From contig NZ_CP009281.1 in NCBI RefSeq assembly GCF_000758585.1, positions 6,572,001-6,636,000 on the forward strand: a stretch of 64,000 bases of DNA, written 5' to 3'. Made by a program: the position numbers and the translations under genes. The notes under the pieces are model-generated. The model was not told where the DNA came from and made no database searches. It saw nothing but the letters and a program-made list of their open reading frames with translations. Source of the DNA: Paenibacillus sp. FSL R5-0345. GTDB taxonomy: Bacteria; Bacillota; Bacilli; Paenibacillales; Paenibacillaceae. Within the stretch, counting starts at the first letter, position 1. Every line of letters starts with the position of its first letter. Positions 43,708 to 52,729 of this stretch are shown here, piece by piece.

Positions 43708-44502
43708 TTACGTAAGATATTCATTAATTAAAGTGATGGTCTCCTCAGGATGGCTTATATGCGGGTAATGCCCTTTAGCCTCCATTAACCGGAAGGTGCT
43801 ATTATTCAAGTGTTTATGTAGATATTCTCCAGCCGCTATAGGTACGATACTGTCATCCGAGCATTGTAGAATTAGTGTAGGGATTGTAGCCTTAGGTAGA
43901 TCTTCCCTATGATCTGAAAAGAACGTAACTTCTGCAAATTCCCTTGCAATAACAGGATCTGCCGAGATAAAGCTGCGCTCCAGCTCTTTCGTTAACATCG
44001 GGTCAGGGTTGTTCATAGCAAGAGGTGCCATAAAGCTAGCCCAGCCAGCAAAATTCATCTCCATCATCTCCAGAAGCTCAGTGATATCGCTCTTCTCGAA
44101 GCCTCCGAAATAAGTATTCCCCTCATTTAAATAACATGAAGAAGGACCAATCATAATCATTTTATCAAAATAATCCGGCTGCTCAATCGAAGCAAGCATC
44201 CCAATCATAGAGCTAATTGAATGACCTATAAAAATAATATCTTTGAGTTCCAACGTTTCGATGACATCCAATACATCCTGTACATATCCGTGGAGCGTAT
44301 GATATTTATCTGTTGTATATGCACTTAAATCTGAGTTACCTGAGCCTACATAATCAAATAGAACGATTCGATATTTTTTCTCAAAAGAAGGCGTGATAAA
44401 CTGCCACATGCTCTGGTCACACCCAAATCCATGTGCAAAAAGGATGGTTCTTTCTCCTTCTCCAATCACTTTTACATGATTCCGCGCCTTAACATCGTTC
44501 AT
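43708..44502 (-). CDS. rsbQ: RsbQ-like alpha/beta hydrolase
   Basis: The 264-residue protein matches RsbQ throughout. It has LFAHGFGCDQSMW (oxyanion region), the nucleophile Ser95 in FIGHSISSMIG, Asp in LQCSDDSIVP and His in KGHYPHISHP. RsbQ binds or hydrolyses a hydrophobic small molecule and is needed to activate the PAS partner in energy-stress signalling. The PAS-GGDEF gene directly downstream is its probable partner. The ribosome site is GGGAG. Confidence 0.94.
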   Translation of the reverse strand: MNDVKARNHVKVIGEGERTILFAHGFGCDQSMWQFITPSFEKKYRIVLFDYVGSGNSDLSAYTTDKYHTLHGYVQDVLDVIETLELKDIIFIGHSISSMIGMLASIEQPDYFDKMIMIGPSSCYLNEGNTYFGGFEKSDITELLEMMEMNFAGWASFMAPLAMNNPDPMLTKELERSFISADPVIAREFAEVTFFSDHREDLPKATIPTLILQCSDDSIVPIAAGEYLHKHLNNSTFRLMEAKGHYPHISHPEETITLINEYLT

Positions 44503-44573
44503 TTCATATAACTCCCTCTATAGTTAGCATTCTCTCTATTTTGAAGGGTTAACCTGGAAATATCAAGAGCATA

Positions 44574-44609
44574 AAAAACTCCGCTAGAGTAATCTCTAGC
44601 GGAGTTTTT
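44574..44609 (-). terminator. Terminator of the second SDR gene
   Basis: A 16-bp perfect stem AAAAACTCCGCTAGAG / CTCTAGCGGAGTTTTT with loop TAAT lies just past the SDR stop codon. Confidence 0.95.
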
Positions 44610-44622
44610 ATGATATCTAATT

Positions 44623-45384
44623 CTAGAATGCTGAAGTCCATCCCGCATCGGCAGCGAGGACTGCTCCGTTTACAAAACTGGAATCATCTGAAGCCAGGAA
44701 TAACGCAACTTGTGCGATTTCTTCAGGTGAACCTACACGAGGAATTACAGCCTGTGTTAGTTGAGTGCGGCTCATGCCGAACTCATTAATATTTTTCATA
44801 GAAGCACTAATGTTAGTGGCAGTAGCTCCTGGTGCGATGGCATTACAACGAATGCCTTTGTTGGCATACATAAAAGCTGTATTTTTCGTCAAGCCTACTA
44901 CTGCATGTTTGGAGGCAGTATAAGTTGCTCCAGCATGAGCACCACTTACGCCACCTGTAGAAGCGGTATTCACAATAACGCCCTTTCCTTTTTCGAGGAA
45001 AATAGGTAGCGCTTTACGTGTGGACCGCATTACACTTTTGGTATTGATGTCAAAGATAAGATCCCATCTCTCATCATTAATATCACCAACTGGCTCAAAG
45101 CCGTCCATAATACCCGCATTATTCACTAGTATATCTAGTGTTCCATATTCATTTACTGCGGTATCAATCATGTTATTGATGTCTTCAACTAGCGCAACAT
45201 TCACTTTCAACGCCTTAGCTACTCCACCATTACTAACGATTCCTGCTGCGACTTGTTCTGCACCTTCGAGGTTAAGATCGGCTACAATCACTTTTGCACC
45301 TTCTTTAGCGTACAACTCTGCGATTGATTTCCCCATTCCTGAGGCTGCTCCGGTAACAACTGCAACTCTGTCTTGAAGTTTCAT
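44623..45384 (-). CDS. Short-chain dehydrogenase/reductase (classical SDR)
   Basis: The 253-residue protein has TGAASGMG (residues 11-18), NNAG near 88, NTAS and YTASK (catalytic Tyr/Lys), and the C-terminal LAADAGWT ending. It is probably an NAD(P)-dependent oxidoreductase of unknown substrate. AAGGAGA precedes the ATG. A TetR gene is divergent, with a complete copy of the interspersed repeat between. Confidence 0.93.
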   Translation of the reverse strand: MKLQDRVAVVTGAASGMGKSIAELYAKEGAKVIVADLNLEGAEQVAAGIVSNGGVAKALKVNVALVEDINNMIDTAVNEYGTLDILVNNAGIMDGFEPVGDINDERWDLIFDINTKSVMRSTRKALPIFLEKGKGVIVNTASTGGVSGAHAGATYTASKHAVVGLTKNTAFMYANKGIRCNAIAPGATATNISASMKNINEFGMSRTQLTQAVIPRVGSPEEIAQVALFLASDDSSFVNGAVLAADAGWTSAF

Positions 45385-45686
45385 GTTGGAAGTCTCCTTT
45401 ACGTTTATCTATAATGTAAGTATTAATACAAGCAAAAACGCCTTCGGTGTCCTTAATGGGACGGTAAGCGTATATGCGAGAAATATAAGGATAAAGTATA
45501 GCGTGAAACTTATACTTCCTTATATTTTATAAAATCTCTAAATCACTTAAAATTTATTCTACTCAAGTTTAATCTTCTGCAATTTAACTATCAATATACA
45601 AATGAGACATCAAATGTTCATAAATAAATATAACTTGGAATTGTGTTGAAATAGGAATAGAAAATAGACAGTTAGGTGGTCTTCTG
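45385..45686. other. Divergent SDR/TetR intergenic region
   Basis: The 302-bp region is mostly filled by repeat copy B (45430-45528). The TTGCTT at the repeat edge (minus strand) is spaced 16 bp from TATAGA and could serve as the SDR promoter. The tetR side is AT-rich; I find no clear palindromic operator. Confidence 0.5.
45430..45528 (+). repeat. Interspersed structured repeat, complete copy B
   Basis: A 99-nt element related to the copy at 38936-39035. Hairpin 2 is especially regular: AAATATAAGG/CCTTATATTT outside and AAGTATA/TATACTT inside, with loop GCGTGAAACT. It shares AAGCA at the left end and GCGAGAAATATAAG in the middle with the other copies. Confidence 0.75.
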
Positions 45687-46304
45687 TTGCTTAAAAATCG
45701 AAGAACAAGTAAATCGAGGAAAGAACTAAAAAATGCATTGATATTACTCATGGAAAAAAAGAATTTCCGCACTATTACGATAACCGATATTGTTACCCTA
45801 GCCGATTTAAACCGTGGAACCTTCTATAAGCATTATCAAACCAAAGAAGAGCTTCTGAATGAGCTGATTGATGATGTGCTGGAGGATTTAATTAAGGCTT
45901 ATAAAGATCCCTATCTCCATACCGATAAATTCATGGTGAGTGAGCTTACTACCTCTAGCATCAAAATTTTTGAGCATGTCGTTTGCTACTCTAATTTTTA
46001 TACCATCATTGTAAATTCCAATGTTCTGCTTGGGTTTCAAAATAAGATTTGTGACATCTTAAAAGAGCTAACCAAGCAGGACTTAGTCGCGGTTAATAAT
46101 ACTAATAACAATATAAATATCGAATTATTTTCTAGCTATACGGCCTATGCTCTATTTGGATTAATCATGGAATGGGTAAAGGGAGGGTTCAAATATACTG
46201 CGAACCATATGGCAGAGCAGCTGATTCAAATTCTGTCTTTTAATTCACACAATGTAGTTATCAACACTTCTAATAAACCGATTGAGTTGGGTTCCACCCA
46301 GTGA
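45687..46304 (+). CDS. TetR family transcriptional regulator
   Basis: The 205-residue protein has a TetR HTH at about 10-58 (SRKELKNALILLMEKKNFRT, then VTLADLNRGTFYKHYQTKEEL) and a helical C-terminal domain. The start is TTG, seven bases after AGGTGG. Divergent from the SDR gene at 44623-45384, its likely target. Confidence 0.9.
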   Translation: MLKNRRTSKSRKELKNALILLMEKKNFRTITITDIVTLADLNRGTFYKHYQTKEELLNELIDDVLEDLIKAYKDPYLHTDKFMVSELTTSSIKIFEHVVCYSNFYTIIVNSNVLLGFQNKICDILKELTKQDLVAVNNTNNNINIELFSSYTAYALFGLIMEWVKGGFKYTANHMAEQLIQILSFNSHNVVINTSNKPIELGSTQ

Positions 46305-46338
46305 TTGTAATTTACGTTCATCTTTCATAACTAAAAGT

Positions 46339-46382
46339 AAAAAAGACTCAAACCCTATTAGTATTGGGATTTGAGTCTTTTT
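46339..46382. terminator. Bidirectional terminator between tetR and the methyltransferase gene
   Basis: AAAAAGACTCAAA pairs with TTTGAGTCTTTTT around an inner CCC/GGG; A/T tracts on both sides; convergent genes. Confidence 0.94.
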
Positions 46383-46398
46383 AATATGCCTATATTTT

Positions 46399-47154
46399 TT
46401 ATACTTCGCCCCAATAAATCTCGGTCTCATATTCAAAAAACACTTTATCATCCTGTTTATTTCGTTCAAATAGGCTCCGCAGCTCCGTCATCATGTTCTC
46501 GTAACGTGGATCTCCGGGGGCCGGAATGTAAGAAGACGATCTTGCCCGCCCGCTTAATCCCTCGAAATCAAACACCTGCTGATTGCTAAAGTGTGCAACT
46601 TGCATCTGCCCTGTCTTAAAAAAGGAACTAAGGATTTCAGGGGTAATGTTCTTATGATTCACTTGAGTGTAGTCCGTGCCGAAAGCTTGCACCAGCTGCT
46701 CATATTCCTCCAGAAATGGGGTACCGTAAGTACGCCGAGAATTCCATATCAGAACTGCCTTTCCACCCGATTTAAGAATCCGCTTGAATTCCAATTGCGC
46801 TGCATCCCTATCAAACCAGTGAAACGCCTGGGCACACACGATAAAATCTACAGACTGGTCTGGCAATTCTGTCTTCTCGGCAGACCCTGGCAATGCGCGG
46901 AAATGGTTATCCTTTGCGAACTTCTCCTCCGCAGCTGTACGCATTTCCGGATTTGGTTCAACGGCTGTCACACGACTCCCGCGCTCCAGAAGCAATGCTG
47001 AGAATATTCCCGTTCCTGCGCCGATATCTGCAATATTGCAATTCGGTTTTAGCCCAATCGTATTGTATAAATAATCAATGGCTTCTTTAGGATAGCTCGG
47101 CCGATATTTCACATACGAATCTACCCGATTTGAGAACCGTTCTTTGTTATTCAT
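46399..47154 (-). CDS. Class I SAM-dependent methyltransferase
   Basis: The 251-residue protein has motif I IADIGAGTGIFSALLLERG (about 40-58), an acidic residue in AVEPN, and VDFIVCAQAFHWFD (motif IV region), typical of UbiE/class I small-molecule methyltransferases. The substrate is unknown. It lies 14 bp downstream of the papain-like fold gene on the same strand and is probably co-transcribed. Confidence 0.92.
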   Translation of the reverse strand: MNNKERFSNRVDSYVKYRPSYPKEAIDYLYNTIGLKPNCNIADIGAGTGIFSALLLERGSRVTAVEPNPEMRTAAEEKFAKDNHFRALPGSAEKTELPDQSVDFIVCAQAFHWFDRDAAQLEFKRILKSGGKAVLIWNSRRTYGTPFLEEYEQLVQAFGTDYTQVNHKNITPEILSSFFKTGQMQVAHFSNQQVFDFEGLSGRARSSSYIPAPGDPRYENMMTELRSLFERNKQDDKVFFEYETEIYWGEV

Positions 47155-47168
47155 CCAAATACTCTCCC

Positions 47169-47711
47169 TTAGCTTTTAGGTTCGTACTGACTTAATTTGC
47201 CTTGATAAATCAGCTTCAGACGATCGCTTTGCCGAAAATCATCAGGCGTTACGAGCGCAGGCAGCTTATTCCATAGCTTAATTCCGGACCTCTCCAGAAT
47301 TTCCGCAACAAATTGTGAGCAGAAGTAGGAGTTGCTGAATTCGACAGGTTCCTTCAGTGCAATACCAATTACACCGAGAATGTTATAGAGATACTTTTGC
47401 CGGCTGCGGATAAAAACTTTGAGCACCCGCTCCATCTTCTCCACTTCGCGGGCTGTTACTTGAAGTTCGTAGAGAACACATGTTGTATTCGGATACTTAC
47501 TGAACGTGCCTGTCTTAATATCCTCCTTCACGAATCCACCATTCAAAGGATTGCTCGGATGCTTTCTGCCAAAGCTATATAACTCGGAAAGCTCCCGATT
47601 AAAGGAGATTGAGGCATGATTATAAGGAGCTCTCGTGTAGCCTTGAATAAGCTTCGTAAAGAGCGTTCCGGTATTCGTAAGTAAGATAAAGACCGATGGA
47701 TCATCTGCCAT
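47169..47711 (-). CDS. Permuted papain-like (YiiX/NlpC-P60-related) protein
   Basis: The 180-residue protein has no signal peptide. YNHASISF (His) occurs near residue 30 and YFCSQFVAEILERSG (Cys) near 130, the His-then-Cys order of circularly permuted NlpC/P60 (YiiX-like) proteins. Such proteins can act on amide or ester bonds in lipids or peptides; a specific role is not evident. First gene of a likely two-gene operon with the methyltransferase. Confidence 0.75.
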   Translation of the reverse strand: MADDPSVFILLTNTGTLFTKLIQGYTRAPYNHASISFNRELSELYSFGRKHPSNPLNGGFVKEDIKTGTFSKYPNTTCVLYELQVTAREVEKMERVLKVFIRSRQKYLYNILGVIGIALKEPVEFSNSYFCSQFVAEILERSGIKLWNKLPALVTPDDFRQSDRLKLIYQGKLSQYEPKS

Positions 47712-47863
47712 TTACAATTTTCCCCTTATCAAGATCGGACGTTTCCTTCATAATAACATATGAACCCATTAATGGAATCTACTCTACGACAAGTTGGTGA
47801 TTAGCTATCGACCGCTCTCTATTAACGATAATCCTGATTTTTGCGGCCTTATCGGCCATTCAC

Positions 47864-48721
47864 TTGATGTATGTAGTTATAGGCAGATTACAACCAAGTA
47901 AAGACTATACAGGTATCGGCTTTCGCATCAAAACCTGGTGGGGAATGCTCTTCATCTTTTGTTTGGCTACTCTTTTTAATCCAGTAGTCTCACTACTGTC
48001 ACTTATGGTGCTAACCTTCTTTGCGCTCAAAGAATATTTCTCCATGATAAAATCACGAAAATCCGACCGCAGACTATTTCTGTGGGCGTACTTATCCATT
48101 CCTCTTCAGTTCTACTGGATTTATATCGAGTGGTACGGGATGTTTATTGTGTTTATCCCGGTCTATGTATTCTTACTCCTACCGCTACCTAGGCTTATTA
48201 ATAAAGGGACTGTTGGCTTCCTGCGTAGTGTTAGTTCAACCCAGTGGGGACTAATGCTGATGGTATTTGGGCTTAGTCACTTAGCCTATTTTCAATTTGC
48301 TACACCGGAGTATGGAGCGGGGCTTGTATTATTCCTAGTAGTGCTGACGCAACTGAATGATGTGGTCCACTATCTGGCATCCCTCTATCTGGGTAAGCGC
48401 AAAGTGGTCCCAACCGCCAATCCTTATTTGACCTGGGAAGGCTTTGCTTGTGCGTTTGTCGTAACAACCGGAGTCTCCTATCTGATCTATCCCTACCTGA
48501 CGCCGCTCAACCCGATCTTCGGTTTCCTGTCAGGCATGCTGATCAGTTTGAGCGGCTTCTTAGGCAGCTTAACGGTTTCCGTGCTGAAGCGAGATTTGCT
48601 CATCGGTGATGGCGATAAATTCGTAGCTTTAAAAGAAAGCTATTTAAGCCGTGTCGATAGCTTGACCTACACCTCACCGGTCTTTTTCCATGTGATCCGT
48701 TATTTCTTCGATTTCATGTAG
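47864..48721 (+). CDS. CdsA-like phosphatidate cytidylyltransferase family membrane protein
   Basis: The 285-residue protein has about seven membrane segments. It carries family motifs such as LVVLTQLNDVVHYLASLYLGKRKVVPTANPYLTWEG and a C-terminal KRDLLIGDGDKFVALKESYLSRVDSL...PVFFHVIRYFF, matching CDP-diglyceride synthases. The start is doubtful: the first TTG at 47864 has no ribosome site. The same frame is open back to 47801 and encodes a further hydrophobic segment (IILIFAALSAIHL) but lacks ATG/GTG/TTG there. Its stop lies 1 bp from the convergent CAO-domain gene. Confidence 0.85.
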   Translation: MMYVVIGRLQPSKDYTGIGFRIKTWWGMLFIFCLATLFNPVVSLLSLMVLTFFALKEYFSMIKSRKSDRRLFLWAYLSIPLQFYWIYIEWYGMFIVFIPVYVFLLLPLPRLINKGTVGFLRSVSSTQWGLMLMVFGLSHLAYFQFATPEYGAGLVLFLVVLTQLNDVVHYLASLYLGKRKVVPTANPYLTWEGFACAFVVTTGVSYLIYPYLTPLNPIFGFLSGMLISLSGFLGSLTVSVLKRDLLIGDGDKFVALKESYLSRVDSLTYTSPVFFHVIRYFFDFM

Positions 48722-48722
48722 A

Positions 48723-49781
48723 TTAGTTTTCTACGACGATTTTAGTCGCTTGACCGATAGGCGGCATACTCTTGGTTAACATCGGACCGTAGAACGCATA
48801 CACTTTGTCGCCTTTTTTCAGCTCACTTACGGCAATCTTCTGATTGTCTTTCGTACCGAGAATAGTCGTAGTGTCTGTAGTATTCAGAACAATTGTCTCG
48901 AACGAAGTATCACTGAGCTTATCGCCCTTGATCACAATGCGAGTCGCACCATTATCTGAAGGAGTAATCTCTTCGATCACGCCAGCCGTTCCCAACGTCT
49001 GCTGATCGGGAGCTTGTTCTTTCACAACAATCTTGATCGCGCTTGTCAATGGCGGCATACTCATAGCCATCACCATGCTATGCTCGACCTCGATGGACAT
49101 GCCCAGCTGCAGGTCAGCGAAGGTTAGCTTCTTATTATCAGCAGATACGATTTCTGTTTCATCAGAAATACCTAGGCGAATGCCATGACCATACCCGTTG
49201 AGGCCGATTTCAGCATTTTTTTCGCCCTTATAGATACTAGTGATTGATCCTTGCTTGATCGTGTCTGAAGAGGTCTCTCCACTGCCTTGCTCCTTGGAAT
49301 TAATCGAAATCGTTCCAGTTGGGCCGGCGATAACTTCAAGCTTCATCACTTTTTCGAAGAAAGAGAGTGGAACGTAGGTTTTACCATTCTTTAGCTCTGG
49401 AACAGCACCCAACGTAAGAAGTGTTGTGCCATTACGATAAGCATCTTTTCCAATTTGAAAAGACATCGACTGGCTATCTTTCTCAAGACCTAGCGATTGA
49501 AGGCTCTGCGTCCATGTTAGCTTGTATCCAAGCGCTTCAGCGGCTGTACGGATTGGGATCATAACTTCCTTGCTTGAACCTACGTATAGCGGAACATCGA
49601 CTGGGGAGTAGCCGTTACCATCAATGACTAGCACATATTTTAGACCACCATAAGAATCTTGCGGTACAGAGGAATTAGTTGCTGGTTTGACCGGTGCCGG
49701 CTGAACAGGTGCCGCTGAGATGACGTTCGATACTATGAGCGTTCCAGCGAGGACCGCTCCGATTACTTTGAATGTTTTCAT
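48723..49781 (-). CDS. Secreted copper amine oxidase N-terminal domain protein
   Basis: The 352-residue protein has a signal peptide (MKTFKVIGAVLAGTLIVSNVISA), a Pro-rich linker (23-37) and a CAO N-terminal (stalk) domain at about 45-165. Two related beta-rich repeats follow (about 180-260 and 265-352), each ending in SMPPLTSAIKIVV or SMPPIGQATKIVV. No enzymatic motif is visible; it is probably a cell-envelope protein. AGGAGG precedes the ATG. Confidence 0.88.
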   Translation of the reverse strand: MKTFKVIGAVLAGTLIVSNVISAAPVQPAPVKPATNSSVPQDSYGGLKYVLVIDGNGYSPVDVPLYVGSSKEVMIPIRTAAEALGYKLTWTQSLQSLGLEKDSQSMSFQIGKDAYRNGTTLLTLGAVPELKNGKTYVPLSFFEKVMKLEVIAGPTGTISINSKEQGSGETSSDTIKQGSITSIYKGEKNAEIGLNGYGHGIRLGISDETEIVSADNKKLTFADLQLGMSIEVEHSMVMAMSMPPLTSAIKIVVKEQAPDQQTLGTAGVIEEITPSDNGATRIVIKGDKLSDTSFETIVLNTTDTTTILGTKDNQKIAVSELKKGDKVYAFYGPMLTKSMPPIGQATKIVVEN

Positions 49782-49872
49782 AGTAAAATTATACCTCCTG
49801 AGATGAATGAAGTTGTTCTACTCTATCATTCTTAACGTGAGGTTCAGGAAAAATGTTGCAACTGGAAGCCGT

Positions 49873-50619
49873 TCAGGCGTTCCATAAATGATCTCGTAGA
49901 GCCTTTGTCATTGCCTCTTGATGGCTGGCAAACTGCTTAAATCTATGCCCGTTCGCTCCCGAAGGATGAGGAAATCCCCATAAACAGCGCTGATCATCGA
50001 GCTTACCCTCAGATACTAAAAGCCGAAGCATACCTTCCACAGTTTTTCCTAGAGGAATAATTAAAGCTTGGCTCAGGATGCCCAACTCCTGCTCTAGTGA
50101 CAATAGCGCACATTCTCTAAGGAACGGATCAGAAAGTAGCTTGGGATGTACTCCGCTATAATTTTTCTTCTCTATGAACACGGGAAAACGCAATAAAGAG
50201 GTGGTATGCAGGCTCGTTTGCTGCTTCTGAAACAATTCGTCACAGGAGGCAAGGCCCAAATACTGTTGAAGCCCAAGTGCATCTAGCATATGAATTAACG
50301 TATTCCTCATAGTCCCAGCGAATCTCGCCGCATCCTTCGCCCCTTTACAGACCTCTTCATCTAAAAGCCCGGCTTCCAACCCTCTGATCGCTTCTTTTAT
50401 GGCTGCGCTCATCTGTGTAAAACCGGGTGTTAGCCCAATAATGATCACCTTTGCAGCAGGATTCAGGTACTCATTGTGCGGTGCATAGTACATTTCAAGC
50501 TTGCCGCTACGCTTCATAAGAAGCTTATCTACTTGCAGATCCGCTTTCGTTAGCCCGGTCTCCTTCGGAAGTGAGAGCAGCGCGGCTTTATACTGTTGTA
50601 AATGGTTAGAGATGAGCAT
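49873..50619 (-). CDS. Uracil-DNA-glycosylase-fold protein
   Basis: The 248-residue protein shows two blocks typical of the UDG superfamily: VIIIGLTPGFTQ near 60 (compare the family's GxxPG loop) and GFPHPSGANGHRF near 215 (compare HPSP...). It is larger than typical family-4/5 enzymes and lacks their Fe-S cysteines, so activity is uncertain. AGAGGTGG before the ATG at 50619 fixes the start. It lies 20 bp downstream of the amidohydrolase gene, likely one operon. Confidence 0.7.
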   Translation of the reverse strand: MLISNHLQQYKAALLSLPKETGLTKADLQVDKLLMKRSGKLEMYYAPHNEYLNPAAKVIIIGLTPGFTQMSAAIKEAIRGLEAGLLDEEVCKGAKDAARFAGTMRNTLIHMLDALGLQQYLGLASCDELFQKQQTSLHTTSLLRFPVFIEKKNYSGVHPKLLSDPFLRECALLSLEQELGILSQALIIPLGKTVEGMLRLLVSEGKLDDQRCLWGFPHPSGANGHRFKQFASHQEAMTKALRDHLWNA

Positions 50620-50639
50620 GTCATCCACCTCTCATGACT

Positions 50640-51863
50640 CTATAATGACCCACTCACGAGACGGCCCTCGTACCATACCGCTTGACGCTCCGATCTTCGC
50701 GCTACAGCTTCAGCTGAACAGCTGGCATGGAGCAGCACAAAGCTTGCAGTGTCTCCTACCTTAGGCCACACCTGTTCCCCTTTTTGACTAAGAGGTGTTA
50801 TTCCTCCTGTTATAAATCCAAGAGATTGTGATAATGACCGTTCATCACTACACCCATATAACTCTGCGTATCGCCCCACCTTCTCCAATTGATCGCCATT
50901 ACCAAAAGGAGACCAGTGATCTGTAAGACTGTCTGTTGCCAGTTTCACTTTTACACCTTGGCTGTGCAGCATAGGTAGTGGCATCATCATTCTTCCAATA
51001 GGCACTGTGGAGGCAACCGTCATGCCGAGAGACGCCATCCGTTTGGCCATTTCTTCTGCCTCCTGCTGCGGGGCACCCGCGAACCAGAATGCGTGGCTAA
51101 CGGTCACTTTGCCTTGCAAGCCAGCTTCTTCTGTCAGATCAGCCAAACGCGACAACGTCTGCTTTCCTGCTTCTTTTCCATCATGCAAGTGAATATCAAT
51201 GCCTGCATTATTCATTACCGCTAACTCGACCATGGTCTGAAGTGACTTTTCGATATCTCCATCTACAGAGGATGGGTCGACGCCTCCTACATAGTTTGCC
51301 CCCTCTGATAAAGATTGCTTTACCAGCTCAACAGAGTTAGAACGAAGCAGACCATGCTGCGGAAACGCTACAATTTCTGATGAAATTTTGCCGGAAAAGG
51401 TCTCTAAGGCTTGCATGGTTGCCTCTAAACGCTTCAGAGCGCTGACAGGCTCAATATTACAATGACTACGCACATGTGTGGCACCGAAACCCTGTATAAG
51501 CGTCAAGATGCTCTCCGCTTGTTGTCTCGCCATCGGCAGCAGCTTAGGCAATAATACCTTCTCTTCCTCAATCCGTTCGAAGACACCGGCAGCAGGCTTT
51601 ACCGCCTTCCATGGTCCAGCAAAATATGTTTTATCTAAATGGATATGCGCCTCCTCAAAAGAAGGCAGCATCAATAACCCTTTTCCGTCGTATTTAGGGA
51701 GATGACTCTGAATCTCGATGTCTGCTCCAATAACTTCTGAAATCTTATCCCCATCAATCCGGATATGACAAGCCTTCGTATTTGTACCAACCACTTGTTC
51801 ATCTTCTATTACATAACCCTGTTCTAGTCTTATATTGGTTAACCAGTAAGAAGTATTTAACAT
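50640..51863 (-). CDS. Cytosine deaminase-like amidohydrolase
   Basis: The 407-residue metallohydrolase has the motifs of the CodA-like amidohydrolase group: metal ligands in EEAHIHLDK near 75, HLHDGKEAG near 225, SHAF near 250 and TDSLTDHWSPFGNGD near 310. It should deaminate a pyrimidine or related ring; the exact substrate is open. AAGGATGGG before the ATG at 51863 supports this start over one three codons upstream. Confidence 0.9.
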   Translation of the reverse strand: MLNTSYWLTNIRLEQGYVIEDEQVVGTNTKACHIRIDGDKISEVIGADIEIQSHLPKYDGKGLLMLPSFEEAHIHLDKTYFAGPWKAVKPAAGVFERIEEEKVLLPKLLPMARQQAESILTLIQGFGATHVRSHCNIEPVSALKRLEATMQALETFSGKISSEIVAFPQHGLLRSNSVELVKQSLSEGANYVGGVDPSSVDGDIEKSLQTMVELAVMNNAGIDIHLHDGKEAGKQTLSRLADLTEEAGLQGKVTVSHAFWFAGAPQQEAEEMAKRMASLGMTVASTVPIGRMMMPLPMLHSQGVKVKLATDSLTDHWSPFGNGDQLEKVGRYAELYGCSDERSLSQSLGFITGGITPLSQKGEQVWPKVGDTASFVLLHASCSAEAVARRSERQAVWYEGRLVSGSL

Positions 51864-51958
51864 GCTACCCATCCTTTGCTCGACAATTTAATATAGGCTC
51901 GTAAGAACTACCGGCTTTACCCTAAATGGTACCATAGCTCTTCCTATATAAAAAATCG

Positions 51959-52729
51959 TCAATAGCTACGTGTCGACCTGATCGCAACATTTGCTCGGGA
52001 TTGGGCTTTTCCAATACTTCCGGCCTCTTTATCGAGAAGTTCATCCACACGCAGACAGTTCAAACCCTGTAGGTGAACATCACTTAAGACCTGTTCCAGC
52101 CCTGTGATCATGTTCAGCGGCGCTTCTCTATCTGCCCCTAGCGTATCCCCACTATCGTGAAGAGTGATGATGGAGCCCGGTTTAATCTTTTTCAATAAAT
52201 CATGCTTTAATTGCTTCGCGCTAACGGATGCTTTCCAGTCCCCCACCATAACAGACCACAACACAATCTGATAAGAACGTCTAAGTAAAGCAAGATCACC
52301 TAAATTAAGGAGCCCCCAGGGTGGGCGATACAAGATAGGACGCTCTCCTGTAATCCGCTCGACAATGTCAGCTGTTCGATCCACTTGCTTCCGTCTATTC
52401 GTCCATGGGGAGTAAATCCAGTTGGGCACATGCGTATAATTATGAATGCCGATCTGGTGTCCTTCCCGGTGCATTCGCTTGATTAAATCCGGGTATTGCT
52501 CAGCCTTTTTGCCTAATACGAAGAAGGTCGCTTTAACGTCATGCTCATGTAATAAGTCCAATAATTCAGGGGTATAGCATGGATCTGGTCCGTCATCAAA
52601 AGTAAAAGAAATTCCCTTCGCAGCATCCCCTTTAGATGCAACACCCCAGCCTAATATTCGAGTAATCACAAAAGGAATCATCATATAAAGAATAATGAAA
52701 TCTATAGCTAAAATAATGAGCGTCCACAT
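51959..52729 (-). CDS. Polysaccharide deacetylase (NodB domain)
   Basis: The 256-residue protein has an N-terminal membrane anchor (MWTLIILAIDFIILYMMIPF). The NodB domain shows the catalytic/metal residues FTFDDGPD near 43, the HxxxH pair in GIHNYTHV near 100, RPPWG near 147 and LHDSGD near 190. It probably removes acetyl groups from a cell-wall or extracellular polysaccharide. Its start overlaps the stop of the YkoP-like gene by one base (TGATG), so the two are coupled. Confidence 0.93.
   Translation of the reverse strand: MWTLIILAIDFIILYMMIPFVITRILGWGVASKGDAAKGISFTFDDGPDPCYTPELLDLLHEHDVKATFFVLGKKAEQYPDLIKRMHREGHQIGIHNYTHVPNWIYSPWTNRRKQVDRTADIVERITGERPILYRPPWGLLNLGDLALLRRSYQIVLWSVMVGDWKASVSAKQLKHDLLKKIKPGSIITLHDSGDTLGADREAPLNMITGLEQVLSDVHLQGLNCLRVDELLDKEAGSIGKAQSRANVAIRSTRSY

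Noticed and set aside
49873..50619. Confident assignment as an active uracil-DNA glycosylase
   Set aside because: The fold blocks fit, but the catalytic motif is not the standard one and Fe-S cysteines are lacking. Reported only as a UDG-fold protein.
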